NCBI GenBank assembly: GCA_030762935.1
Contig: CM060895.1
Coordinates: forward strand, 35,243,501-35,307,500
Direction of reading: 5' to 3'
Source: Hymenopus coronatus
Taxonomy: Eukaryota; Arthropoda; Insecta; Mantodea; Hymenopodidae
Length of the DNA: 64,000 bases
Position numbers and translations under genes: made by a program. Below, one piece after another: positions 34,439 to 44,912 of this stretch. The first letter of the stretch is position 1; each line of letters opens with the position of its first letter. The notes under the pieces are model-generated. The model saw only the letters and a list, made by a program, of their open reading frames with translations, did no database searches and was not told the origin of the DNA.

Positions 34439-35310
34439 ATGGAAGTAATTATTACTAATAAGAGGAAGCCAAGTGTACTTTACAATATTTATGCATGCCG
34501 AAAGTACAAAGAACATTAAGTGGAGTATTAACATGGGTCTGTGTCAAAAAAAAATCCAAGAAATGTGGCGGAAGATTAACAAGTAGCAGCAATGGCATTT
34601 TGAAAGTGTCTGAGCATAAATGTGGAGCACCCAATGAAATCTATTTAGAGGTGAAGACCGGGTTCGATCTCAAGCCACACATGTGGTGGACAAAGCGGTG
34701 CAGGGGCGTGTTTTCCCAGGATTCTCCGGTTTCCCCCGCTATCGCATTCCATCTTCATTCCGTTTATCACCAATGTGATAAAGGTGCCTTAAAAGAGGCG
34801 AAGAACAGAGCCAGGAGGGAGCATTCTAAAATTTATCAGCTATACAGAGAAGAATCGGGAAAACGCCACTACAACGTGATTTTGCTACAGAAATGCCAAA
34901 CCAACTATCAATGAAAAGGATTATGTATCATCAGAGAGCTCAATTCCTTGAAAACCAAGGGGAACCTAGAAGCCGCAAAGAAATTATTCTTGGCGACGAA
35001 ATTCTGAGGATGAACGACGGGACCAACTTCCTTTTGGTGGACGACAGAGACAAAGAAAGAATAACCATTTTGTGTGGGGAAAAAGGAAGAGAGAGAGAGA
35101 GTTTAATGCGTCTAAAGTTTTTTATAAATGGAACTTTAAAAAGCTGCAGCAGTAGTTTTCTCAGATTTGTTCAATACTTGCTGACTTTGGAAGTGCTGAA
35201 GAAGAAAGTAACGTGTACCCAGTTGTGTTTGCACTTCTACCAAACAAGAAGAGAGAAGCAAATGTACGAATGTTGCATCTCATTTATTAGGCTTTTCCAT
35301 CGTCCGATCT
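34439..35310 (+). pseudogene. FLYWCH zinc finger / MULE transposase pseudogene
   Basis: From the ATG at 34439 the frame gives MEVIITNKRKPSVLYNIY, the usual start of a FLYWCH finger. After a frameshift, TWVCVKKKSKKCGGRL and SEHKCG supply the W, C, C and H ligand pattern, with C replacing the last H. A SINE interrupts at 34652-34787. KNRARREHSKIYQLYREE follows, then in another frame the linker MPNQLSMKRIMYHQRAQF, DGTNFLLVD and DKERITILCG. The start of the MULE DDE catalytic domain comes next, reading FINGTLK where the family has a D (FMDGTFK-type). Finally comes VYPVVFALLPNKK in a third frame near 35215. The remaining catalytic region is absent. MULE elements with this layout are widespread in arthropods. 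At least three frame breaks plus the lost D mean it is dead. Confidence 0.8.
34652..34787 (+). mobile_element. SINE-C fragment inside the FLYWCH/MULE pseudogene
   Basis: GACCGGGTTCGATCTCAAGC, GGATTCTCCGGTTTCCCCC and ATCGCATTCCATC match SINE-C. Both ends are truncated. One reading frame stays open straight through it, so the host frame appears to continue across SINE DNA. Confidence 0.8.
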
Positions 35311-35426
35311 CCATGCTTTAAATTACCCACGCCTCCCCAAAAATCACGAATATTATTGCAATATATAGACACACTGATTCTCATCTTAATCAGCTTACGA
35401 AATAATCCTCTATGAATACTATTTTT

Positions 35427-36483
35427 AATTTCTTTAGCACGTACATAGTAACTAGAGAAGACATTGTATTCTACCCTTTTGAGGTTCCTGAGTCCGAAAA
35501 AAGTATTTTTAGAAAAAGATTTGCGCGCGCGGATGTGTGTGTGTGTGTCTTTGGACAGCATAGATCAAAAACGAAAGAAAAGTCCGCTGTAAACCAAACG
35601 AAGATTTAAAAAAATCCCCGCAACACAAACTACAAAGTTTTGAACATTTTCTTTTCCTCAAAATGGCTCTGACTTTTTTTTTATTAAAATACCGTATATT
35701 AAAGATATGGTCGTCTCCTTAGCGCGGTGGTAGCGCAGCTGCTGCTTATCAAGCGGAAGACCTGGGTTCGATCCCCAGTACCGGCGTGGGGATTTTCCCC
35801 CCGCACGGGGTGCACTCAGCCTCTTAAGGTCCCTGGAGGGCCAATTGAGGAGCTACTTGATGGAGAAGTAGCGGCTCCAGGTCATGAGAACCTCATTAAC
35901 CGGCAGGGGGGCTCGAGCCGCTGACCACGTCTCACCCTCCAATTCTGCACCCCATCCATGACGTCTGTAATGGACTGAGATGGGGGACGCAGCGGCCGGG
36001 GGGTAGGCCAAGGTTACCCGTGAGCTGTTGTGCCATGGAGTTATTATATTAAAGATATATACATCACAAATAAAATGTACATCTATTTGAATTTTCTGGG
36101 TCTCTGTCGGTTAAACGTAGAGGTAGAAAGAAATTTAATGCATAAATATGTAGATCTCGTAAAAACACATAGTTTACGTGTATCGCTTTTTCCTGTAGAG
36201 TTGGCCGTTTTTGGATAGGCTTCTTATTGGCTTTTTAACTACCTAATTTTTCTCAAATTGGACCATGCAAAGCGACCCAAACTTGAATTGTTTCACATAG
36301 CGACCAGCTTTAGCTTAGTGTATTCCCTTATTTCCCTTCTACTTACAAGGAAGCAAGAAATAAGGTAATTTCTGCTAAACTTATCTCGATTAGCATGATG
36401 TAGACAAAAGAATACTCTTTTGTAAGAATAGTTTGTGTTTGGAACCGCTAGAGAAAGTTATGGAATGGAATAATCAGACTTTT
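35427..36483 (+). repeat. RepA copy, forward, split by SINE-B
   Basis: It starts TTTCTTTAGCACGTACATAG and has a TGTGTGTGTGTGTC tract and AAATACCGTATATTAAAGAT. After the SINE come TTGAATTTTCTGGGTCTC and the perfect X block CTACTTACAAGGAAGCAAG. It ends GCTAGAGAAAGTTATGGAA. Confidence 0.87.
35709..36041 (+). mobile_element. tRNA-derived SINE (SINE-B), well preserved
   Basis: The head has A box TTAGCGCGGTGGTAGCGCAG, a possible 7-base anticodon loop TTATCAA, and a perfect T arm CTGGGTTCGATCCCCAG. The body is GC-rich (CCCCCCGCACGGGGTGCACT). The RepA sequence TATATTAAAGATAT occurs on both sides (35695-35708 and 36043-36056), a 14-bp target-site duplication. An intact T arm and a clean duplication suggest a fairly recent insertion. 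Confidence 0.9.
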
Positions 36484-37138
36484 AAGTGTTAAAATAGAAG
36501 AAGACAACCCTTTTGAGGTTGCTGCACTTTGAAAGCTGATGAGAGTGGCGGGGGCAGAACTGCAGGATTACCAGTCTTACGTACTGCCATGCTGATGAAC
36601 AGAAATTCGAGCAAATGCACTGCCTTAATGTTATCTCTCCCTGTTAAAGGTGTGCCTAATTTGTGCTGCTAACTTGAAGTTATCCTGATACCGAAGCTAA
36701 CCTTGTTAGTTACTTGTCGGACAGGAAACTAGTGCTTCCTGTAATTACTGGACGGTGCTGCCGCTGGCGGCGAGGGGAGACACTAGTGGTTAATCCGCAC
36801 GGCATGCCGTCAGCTATAAACCTTATCAACGGATCCATTTAACCGACTGTCAATCCCGACTCCCCACAGCGGGGGTTTACTCCCCTTGCTGCTTCTTGCT
36901 TTTATATTTATTTCTCGAATTTGGCGTGCTCTAATCCTTCCACTGATTAACATGCTTCATTGCACTATTTTACCTCATGAAGGAGATTTTGTTCCAGGTC
37001 TCATGCAAAACCACTGGTGCAATTCATTTATTTTCCAAAAACATTTTTATTAATCATTGGTGTGGCGTCATCAATATCACGCACGAGTTAGAATACGGCG
37101 ATACTGAAATAATCAAATCTAAAGATTATCGATTAGCT
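36484..37138. other. Unannotated stretch
   Basis: A GC-richer part near 36530-36880 has no motif I recognise. The rest is AT-rich. Confidence 0.35.
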
Positions 37139-37295
37139 TTTTATTATTTTTTGTAGTGTTTAACGCCTGTTTTAACACACAGACCCAGCAGGCGGTTACA
37201 TTGAGATGGAGCACCGGTGGAATGCGATGGTGGAGGAAACCGGAGAACCCGCAGAAAACTCGCCCCTGCGCAGCTTTTTCCACCACAACAACGAT
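37139..37295 (-). mobile_element. SINE-C copy, head truncated
   Basis: TTTTGTAGTGTTTAACGCC, GGTGGAATGCGATGGTGGAG, CGGAGAACCCGCAGAAAACT and GCGCAGCTTTTTCCACC match the family. The tRNA-like head is missing where LTR-like sequence begins. Confidence 0.75.
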
Positions 37296-37660
37296 GTAGC
37301 TCACAACGAAATGCCTGTCCAATTCACTCAACTGTGGCATGCAACGCATTCCCAGTGAAAACTGAACGCTGTGCAGGGTTTCCTTGCCCTTTTTATACCC
37401 GTTGGTCATGTGAATGAGACACGCGTGCAGTAAGTACACAAACTATTCTAGTGTAACAAAGGCATCAAAGAACCTTCCGACAGAACACGTGTCCACTCGC
37501 ACAGGTGTAACAATTGCAGCTTGATGTCATAAGAACCTGAAGCCAGCATAGGTGTCCACTATCACACTGTATTAATGGATGCTATGTCTTAGGAAGCAAG
37601 CCGTACTCACACGCTCGCGATTACTGCCACAGGGTGTAGTCACAGTATGAACTGCATCGT
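37296..37660 (-). mobile_element. LTR-like fragment 1 with antisense TATA box
   Basis: It shares with 43430-43798 the order GCATTCCCAGT-AAAACTGA, TGCAGG, CTTTTTATACC (minus strand GGTATAAAAAG) and CACGTGTCCACTC. It then has a diverged common tail with CACACGC. This order, read on the minus strand, fits an LTR promoter. No adjoining retrotransposon coding region was found. Confidence 0.5.
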
Positions 37661-37894
37661 TCATTACAATAAGTCTTCGAATGAAGTTCGTTCAAAAATG
37701 TTGCTGCCCGATAAAGTCGATGCGCTTGTTATTCACAATCAACTTGGTTCACCTACAGTGAAGGAGCCAAATTGAGTATTATAATCTCAGTGTAGTTAGC
37801 CAAAGTTAATTTCGATGAAGGAGGAAGAGACAACAGAAAATAATGTTTAAATTATAATTCCGTACCTTAATTATTACCTCAGATATATTACCCC
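37661..37894. other. Unannotated spacer
   Basis: I see nothing supportable in this interval. Confidence 0.35.
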
Positions 37895-38570
37895 TATTTA
37901 CTTCCTCTACTTCGTGCTTGTACATAGATAGAGAAGATATTGCATTCCACTCAAAACTTCAATCTGAGATGTCACTGAAAATACAATTTTGGGTTGCCAA
38001 GTATTCAAAAATGCATTTTCAAAAAAAGCTCCCGCTCGTGTTTGTGTATGCGTGTCTGGAACCCAATAAGTCAAAAACCGAAGAGTCTTTTACATACGTA
38101 GCAAACTTGATATTTATGTTTATCACCTTCCAAAGATGGGTGACGAAGATTTTGAAGAAAATCTTCTGCCCCAAACTACCCTTTATATAGAAAAGGTTTA
38201 GAAAAATGTCGATTTTCTCAAAAATGTCTTTAACTGTATATAAAGATATTTATAAGGCAAATAAAATATAATTTTCTGGGATTAGCCTCTAAACTCCTCT
38301 TCACAGAATGACTTTTATATAACTGGTAAACTGTAAGAGGTAGACAAAAACTTACTACACAAAAAAGAGTAGATCCTCTTAAAACTCATAATTTATGTCA
38401 TATACATTTTTTGTAGAGTAGCGATTTCTGAGATATTCCTTGTTACTGGTTTCGATTTTAAAATAGTTATACTTTTCTCAAACAGGAAAATGTATCAGTT
38501 TTTCTTTTATTTTACACCTCGTCACGCCAGGAGAACCGAATTTAAAAGTAATCGCATAGCTATAGCCTTA
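37895..38570 (+). repeat. RepA copy, forward, first part (interrupted)
   Basis: It runs from TTACTTCCTCTACTTCGTGC through the S, V, K, D, M, G and T modules to AATCGCATAGCTATAGCC. The same copy resumes at about 39458, after a nested reverse copy. Confidence 0.85.
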
Positions 38571-39268
38571 AAAATCCGATGTGTTCCATTCACATGACTT
38601 TCACTACATCTCTGTAACAAATTATTGTTAACAAGCTTATTCTTCGATCTATATCATGCTAGTCGAGATACACATTAACAGAAACGTTTATTACTTAGTT
38701 CCTTATAAGTAGAAGGAAAATAAGAGAATGCACTATGTAAACTGGCAGTCAAATGTTTTAAAATGTGGCTGCTATGGGTTTGAAATCCGTTTCTTTGCAT
38801 GACCAGGAGTTGAGAAGTTCCCGTATGAGAAAGTTTCAGTATTTTAAAACTGAAACAAATAACAAGTAATATCTCGAAAACAGTCAACTGCACAAACAAT
38901 CTATATGGAATAAATTGTGTGTTTTATGGAGATCTATTTTTTTTGGGCAAAAAGTTTTTGTCTATCTTTTACGGTTTACCAGTTCTGCAAAATTCAGAAA
39001 AATTCATCAAGAAAAAGAGGTCTTCAGAGGATATTCCCGGAAAATTCAAGATATGCTTTTTATTTGTAATGTAAATATTTTAAATATAAGAAATCATTAG
39101 AGCCATTTTTGAAGAAAAAAAAACTTTGGGAATTTTTCCCATGTAAAGGGTAGTTGGAGGTATGGGGAGATTTTCTTGAAAATATCGTGTCACATCCTTG
39201 GAAGATACTGAAACTTAAATATAAGTTTGGTATTTAACGGACTTTTCGTTTTTGAGCTATGCTACCTA

Positions 39269-39311
<43 letters not shown>

Positions 39312-39455
39312 GAACATTTTCCTAAAAATGCTTTTTTTGGGTGGGGGTGTCCCACAACACGTATTTCCGGTAAAATCTCGGTATCGAAATTTTGGGTGTA
39401 ATACAATACCTTCTCTATACATTATGTTCAAAGTACGTGTGGAGAAAGTAAACAT
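38571..39455 (-). repeat. RepA copy, reverse, full length and nested
   Basis: It is bounded by TCCGATGTGTTCCATTCACA on the left and GTGGAGAAAGTA on the right, and lies inside one forward copy. This defines its ends to within a few bases in an A-rich target. A (CA)n expansion lies at 39271-39310. Confidence 0.9.
39271..39310. repeat. (CA)n microsatellite within RepA
   Basis: About 20 CA units at the V module of the nested copy. Confidence 0.97.
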
Positions 39456-39640
39456 ACTTATTGTTGTTTTAGTCTAGTATATTCCCTTATTCCCCTTCTA
39501 CTTACAAGGAAGCAAACAATAAGAACATTTCTGCTAATATTTATTTTGATTTGCATATTGTATATAAAAGAATGTTTCGTAAAAAGAATTTGTTTGCAGA
39601 GCAAGCAGAAAAACTCATGTGATGGAACACATGAGATTTT
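39456..39640 (+). repeat. RepA forward copy, resumed part
   Basis: It continues the copy at 37895-38570 with the TTTTAGTCTAGTATATTCCC segment, then CTACTTACAAGGAAGCAAAC. It ends in the diverged E end CTCATGTGATGGAACACATG. Confidence 0.82.
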
Positions 39641-39987
39641 TGTACCGGTGGCTGAAGCTATGCTCACCATTTGGAGAGGACTAAACAAGCCGTTGTGAAT
39701 TCAGTTAAAGAGCAGAGTAAATGTCGGGATCTACTCGTAATTGTTGAAGCGATTTGCAGGAGGATGAAGCTCTCCAAATCCTGTCAAGTGTGTACAGCGT
39801 GACATGTGCTCTTGCGTCAGCATATGGAACAGTTGCAGCATTTCAAATAATATAGAATCCTCTTTGTTGAGTATGGCAATTAACATCATTCAGAAACTTT
39901 AAACTATCAGTTAACACAATTCTACTCAAAGATCATAGAAAAATCTAATGGTTCCATTCCTCTATCTACTCTGTAACAAAATATTCT
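39641..39987. other. Unannotated spacer
   Basis: No motif is recognised on either strand. Confidence 0.35.
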
Positions 39988-40194
39988 TATTACTTTCTCT
40001 AGTCATATGTACATACAACGTGCATAGTAGCTAGAGAAGGCATTGTATTCCACCCAAAATTTGGTGTTGAAATTTCAGCAGAAGTATGAAAAAAACATTT
40101 TAGAAAAAGTTGTGTGAGTATGTGTGTGTGTGTTTAATGTTCAAGAAAATCCCCCCGCCACAAACTAGCTTTTACATGGAAAATGTTTGAATAT
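39988..40194 (+). repeat. RepA copy, forward, hairpin part
   Basis: The hairpin arms CTCTAGTCATATGTAC and CGTGCATAGTAGCTAGAG come first, then CACCCAAAATTTGG. GTATGTGTGTGTGTGT and CAAGAAAATCCCCCCGCC follow. The copy meets a reverse fragment at 40196. Confidence 0.8.
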
Positions 40195-40195
40195 T

Positions 40196-40424
40196 CAAAA
40201 TATTCTTTGTGTCGCATCTTTAGAAGATGCTGAACATAATTATAAAGTTTTATATTTAATAAACTTTCGTTTCTGAGTTATTGTGTTCACAAACAGACGG
40301 GTATACACGTAGACATACACGCCCAGCTATTCAACCACCCACCCACCCACACATATGCTCGCGCGTGTGCGCCAGGACCTTTTTCTAAAAATGTTTTTTT
40401 TTCTTTTTTTGGATACAGAGTACT
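40196..40424 (-). repeat. RepA fragment, reverse
   Basis: GTGTCGCATCTTTAGAAGAT, CTTTCGTTTCTGAGTTATTG, CA-rich simple sequence with (CCCA)n, and GGACCTTTTTCTAAAAATG follow the reverse order. The hairpin end is missing. Confidence 0.7.
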
Positions 40425-40450
40425 TACTAATTATGAAAAAATGCTATGGC

Positions 40451-40478
40451 AAAAAAAAAAAAAAAAAAAAAAAAAAAA
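40451..40478. repeat. Poly(A) tract of 28 bases
   Basis: An uninterrupted A28 run lies between two RepA pieces. It could be the tail of a retroposon whose body is not recognisable. Confidence 0.9.
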
Positions 40479-40491
40479 GGTCTTATTTAGA

Positions 40492-41330
40492 AAAATTCTG
40501 ATGTGTGCCACTCACATGACATTCTCTACATTTCTGCAACAAATTATCTTTTAAAACCTTATCCTCCTATTTACTTAATACTAATCGAGAAAAAATTAGC
40601 AGAAATAGTCTTATTGCTTGCTTCCTTGTAAGTGGAAGCGAAATATGGGAGTACCATAGGTTAAAGTGATAGCCAAAAGCTGGTTGCTATGTGACTGACG
40701 TTCCTTTGTTTGTATGGACAAGAGTTGACAAATTCCTGTATGAGAAAAGCTTAAGTTTTTTAAAGTTGAAACCAATAACAAGCACTATCTAAAACGATCA
40801 ACTCTACGAAAAAAATGTATATAACATAAACTGTGTATTTTATCGTGATCTACATTTTTTTTATAGTAAGATTTTGTGTATCTCTTACACTTTACCAGTT
40901 ATACAAAATTCAATAAAAATCATCCAGAATAAAGAGGTTCTTAGAGGCTCTTCCCAGAAAATTCAAGATTTTATTTGTCGTGTAAATATCTGAAATATAA
41001 GAGATTTTAATCAAAATCGTTAGAGCCATTTTGAGAAAATCAAAATGTTCGAATTTTTTTCCATGTTAAGGGTAGTTTGGGGTGGGCGATTTTCTTGAAA
41101 ATCTTCGTGTCACATTCTTGGAAAATACCAAACTTAAATACCAAGTTTGGTATTTAACGGAATTTTTGTTTTTGTCTTTATGCTGCCTATAGACACACAC
41201 ATGGACCTTTTTGTTAAAATGCTTTTTTTTTTGATTCAGGGGGCCCTAAAACATATATTTCCGGTGAAATCTCGGCATCCATTTTTGGGTGGAGTATAAT
41301 ATCTCCTGACTACTTTGTACACATATAGCA
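40492..41330 (-). repeat. RepA copy, reverse, nearly complete
   Basis: It starts TTCTGATGTGTGCCACTCAC after an A run and contains CTTCCTTGTAAGTGGAAGC, CTCTTCCCAGAAAATTCAAG and ATCGTTAGAGCCATTTTGAG. TTTCCGGTGAAATCTCGGC follows, and the hairpin at the end is degraded (ACTACTTTGTACACATATAG). Confidence 0.85.
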
Positions 41331-42012
41331 TTCGGTAGCGAGATTCATAATGTACTGCCAAATACTATTGAAAATCAAAGTTAAATGTGACCCCACTCCA
41401 CCACATCCATCTCTGTGACATGAGATACAAAGACCAACAACTTCCCTAGTAGTGAGTCAACGTCTGAGTGTCCACTTTTGGTGATTGATCAGTTTAAGGC
41501 GCTCATCAGATTCTCATCCGTCTGCATCAGTTTAGTTAACCAATTCATATGTTGATACGGCTGCTTTTCAGGAAACTTATGAGTAATCTAGCTATTTGTT
41601 GCAAGTATTGCAATATTTCCAGTCATTTATATTGAGGGGAGTGGCACTCACCTTCCTGTTTGAAGTAAAATTAAATTGCAGTTTGTAGTCACTACAGGAT
41701 GTAATAATATATTGTTTAACTACGTGCAAAAGTTGAGCTTTATTAAAAAGTGCGCCAAGTTAAATTACAACCGTAGGAGTGATCTAAGACCCACGAGTTA
41801 ATAAAGCTGCTTTTGCACCAAGTTGAATGCAATACTTTATCTACATTTATTCAAGCAAATACGTTTTTAATGCAGGAAGTAATTATAATATGGCATAATA
41901 AATCTTATATCAGTGAACCATTTTAATTCTATTACTATTCATGTTGTGAACTTCGTTGTTATGGCAACCATTGTAGTCAACAATTGAAATCAACAAATCG
42001 CAATTTTCGATA
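41331..42012. other. AT-rich stretch upstream of the recombinase relic
   Basis: No earlier part of the recombinase coding region was recognised in it. Confidence 0.35.
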
Positions 42013-42450
42013 ATGGGTGTTAAAATTATGGATGATCTTTATGCTGTAGAAGACATTGAAGTACCGGCATAGCTACACTATAGGGTTATTACCGGTCTCT
42101 GTCTGAAATGGTCATCTGCCACTCTTCTAGCAGATAGCGATGCGGATATACTGACATTAAAGAGACGCGGAGGTTGGAAGTCGAGCAGTCTAGCGGAAGG
42201 TTATGTTGAAGACTATAGAATACATGAAAAGTGTTGTAAGTCGCATCGTTATTGGAAATAAATCAAATTATGTAGAATCTGTTTTTGGTGGTCCTATTGA
42301 ATGTCCTATTGATATTCGTAACCAGATTTATAAATAAGTTGGTGTTAGCAGTGTAACAAATGAGTTAGTCGAAGAAAATGTCAGTTCATGCTCAAGCCAA
42401 TGTTAAAAATTGTAAAAATTGTCAGATTACTATAAATCTACGTTAGAATT
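42013..42450 (+). pseudogene. Tyrosine recombinase C-terminus (Crypton-like), inactive
   Basis: One frame from the ATG at 42013 to TAA at 42259-42261 contains a TAG at about 42070. It reads WSSATLLADSDADILTLKR, RGGWKSSSLAEGY and VEDY. Arthropod tyrosine-recombinase-like proteins of the Crypton type have here an HxxR box (TGHCFRRSSAT-type) and RHGGW before a GY or similar. In this copy the first box reads TGLCLKW and the second RRGGW, so both histidines and the box arginine are lost. Beyond the stop another frame gives SNYVESVFGGPIECPID, and near 42395-42445 ANVKNCKNCQITINL, like the cysteine/asparagine-rich tail of these proteins. The family call is from motif memory. Confidence 0.72.
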
Positions 42451-43429
42451 TTCTTGTGTGATTTATGGTTGAACTCATATTTAACCTGTGTGCGAGAATG
42501 TTTTATGCTTGAACTCATACTTAACCTGAAAGTTATAGTTGTTTTCATGCGTGATTAGTTGGCTATAATATAATTAGTAGAAGAATGCCTTCTTTCTTCA
42601 ATGCTTTCTATTGTACTCGAGGGAAACAATATACTAAACATTTGGAACGGGAATGTTTATTTATTAAGAATTATGACATAATTTATAAAGTGTTTTGTAA
42701 CACGTGCTAAGTGAAAATACTTAGCGACGTGTTATTTGCTTTATACGAAAATAAACAGAAGCTTTACCGTGACCATGTTTGTTTATAAAGCATGTCCAGA
42801 AACGTTTTGTTTGCATAATAGGTTCTCTGAAATATGGAAGAGGACGGAGCATAAAAGTTTGGAAGGAAAGCGCGCTCCAAAAGAGCGAATACTGTAAGCA
42901 AGGTGTTATCAACATCTGAGATGATCAGAATCGTTGCCACCTGTTATGTGCATCGCCCCGTCATGTGATGTCAGCTGCTGGTAAGAATTCAAACTCCGGT
43001 GAACGGCATGTCCACGGAGTCTACAGGAATGTTTGTTAAGCTTAATTTGCCTATTTCACTTAAGTCCCTCTGCAAATTTGTTAGTGGAATTCTGGGATGG
43101 TTCCTCTTCTAACTACGAATTCCTCTCCACTTTATTTCCTTTCATCTGTTTGAGGCTAATAGGACCAGGCGACGGTAGAATAGCGGTGTGCAGGACGGTG
43201 GAGTTTGCACTGTGAAAATATTTCTCCTTGATACTTGGTTGTCCGGAGGTTCTTTTCATGAGTTCTTAGAACCCCGGGTAAATTATAGCGCAGTAGGACT
43301 TATCCGGAGTCAGGATTGGTATAATAACAGAAACTCTCAAATGTTTATTTCTTCCATTGATTACAAATGAAAATATGTTCACAACTTACAGTCTTTTTTT
43401 TCGATGCTTCCGCAATAATTCTATAGTTT
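42451..43429. other. Unannotated stretch
   Basis: No assigned motif. Short open frames at 43033-43215 and 43188-43370 overlap each other and are unremarkable. Confidence 0.35.
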
Positions 43430-43798
43430 AGTTTCCTTTCGACATTTGCTGCGACGGTTATTACTGCTCGCTTCAAATTTCCGTCTACTGATTCAACTAC
43501 TGCTCGCTATGCATTCCCAGTTAAAACTGATTCTATGCAGGCTTCACTCGGCTTTTTATACCTGTCGATGACGTGACAGGAAACTTTCAGAAGCAGTCGC
43601 ACGTGCAAATCACCGCAGGTGTCACAAACTCACTCAGATTTAACAATGTACAGCTCCGTGTCAAATAAATTGCGGGCAGCACACGTGTCCACTCACAGAG
43701 ATGTAATGGATGGCAACAATCATCTAATACGTCCTACGCAAGCCCGTTCACACACGCAACGCTATTAGGTACGGCCGCAGAAAGTAGTTATAGTATCA
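43430..43798 (-). mobile_element. LTR-like fragment 2 with antisense TATA box
   Basis: GCATTCCCAGTTAAAACTGA at 43511 and CTTTTTATACC at 43552 align with fragment 1 (37296-37660), and ACACGTGTCCACTCACAG at 43681 follows in the same order. The minus strand reads GGTATAAAAAGCC, as in an LTR core promoter, with TACTGCTCGC-type repeats on the transcribed side. Confidence 0.5.
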
Positions 43799-43925
43799 TT
43801 CTGGAATCGTTAGGAACCCCATCCATGAAGACGTGCATCATCTTGCGGATCTGGTTGCTCTTTGGATCTCCTCTTTATTTTTTCCTCCTAATGGGCATAC
43901 AAGTGCCTAAAATGATCATTGTGCT
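43799..43925. repeat. RepB copy 3
   Basis: TTCTGGAATCGTTAGGAACC, GCGGATCTGG, CTCCTAATGGGCATACAAG and ATGATCATTGTGC match copies at 27.5 and 28.1 kb. It directly abuts LTR-like fragment 2. Confidence 0.6.
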
Positions 43926-44912
43926 GGGCTCCGTCTAACTGATTTTAAATCTATGCAATCTTGGAAACATGGTATGAGCTGGTGGGCCCTGTTGGACTAA
44001 CGCTATTGACAAAGCATCCGTTTGGTATTTCCTTAAATGACGATAGCCAAGCCATACAAAGCAATACTTTAAATTATGAAATTAAACAGGATACTACTGT
44101 TTGCTGTAGCGTGGTAACTGGCTGCTGTGAATCACATAACAGCTGATGCAGTATCATTGATAAACAGCCACTGATGAATGTGGTGTCTACTGCTTGTCGC
44201 GGGCTCACTAATTTATGAACCTACAGTCACCCATTTCCGTTTCGAAGGCTCTAGGGGACAAATAAAGGATTTATGGGCATGATCTTTATAAACAAAATAT
44301 TATCACATGTTATTTATCTATCACGTACCTTTGTAAATTAACTTTTTGTCTTGAAAATATAAGTACGAAACAGTTTTTCGTGTTAATAATTTTAAGCCAC
44401 TGAATGCCAAAGCCTTAAAAACCGTAACATTAATAGAAACGTCCAAAATAGTGCATCGTCTTTTTTGAAAATAAGAGGTTATATGTGAGGAATGTTGTGT
44501 GTGTCTTAAATTCAGTCATGTTTGGAAAAAAAATGGAATTCCGCTGTTTTAGAGATTTTATCGCTATTTAGCGTGAATGTTACTCCAACTTGGAATAATT
44601 TATTATTACATGTTAATAATTCTATTTGTTGGTAAATAATCTTGCTAAATCATGCTGAGTCACAATTTTTAGTTTTGTCAACAAATGAATCACATTAAGC
44701 TTCATAGATACAATAATGTAACAACAAAAACAAAACACACACTCACGCGTACACATGCATACACATTTGCTTCACGATATTTCTATAGGCAACATTAATT
44801 TTATTTTTATTTAACTTTTATAATTTTACATTTCTAAAAAACTTGCATTGAAACGGGTATTATATTATAAAATGAATTAATCAACATCATTTTTATGATC
44901 AGTAACAGGATC
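43926..44912. other. AT-rich stretch with no recognised feature
   Basis: I see nothing supportable in this interval. Confidence 0.35.

Noticed and set aside
35709..35790. Functional tRNA gene
   Set aside because: The T arm is perfect, but the acceptor stem does not pair and the sequence continues into a SINE body flanked by a target duplication.
37895..41330. RepA as a tandem satellite
   Set aside because: Copies occur in both orientations, are nested and have variable spacing, with foreign DNA between most of them. This fits transposition, not a head-to-tail array.
37296..43798. A single intact LTR retrotransposon between the two LTR-like fragments
   Set aside because: The interior contains RepA copies and a recombinase relic but no gag, polymerase or integrase motif.
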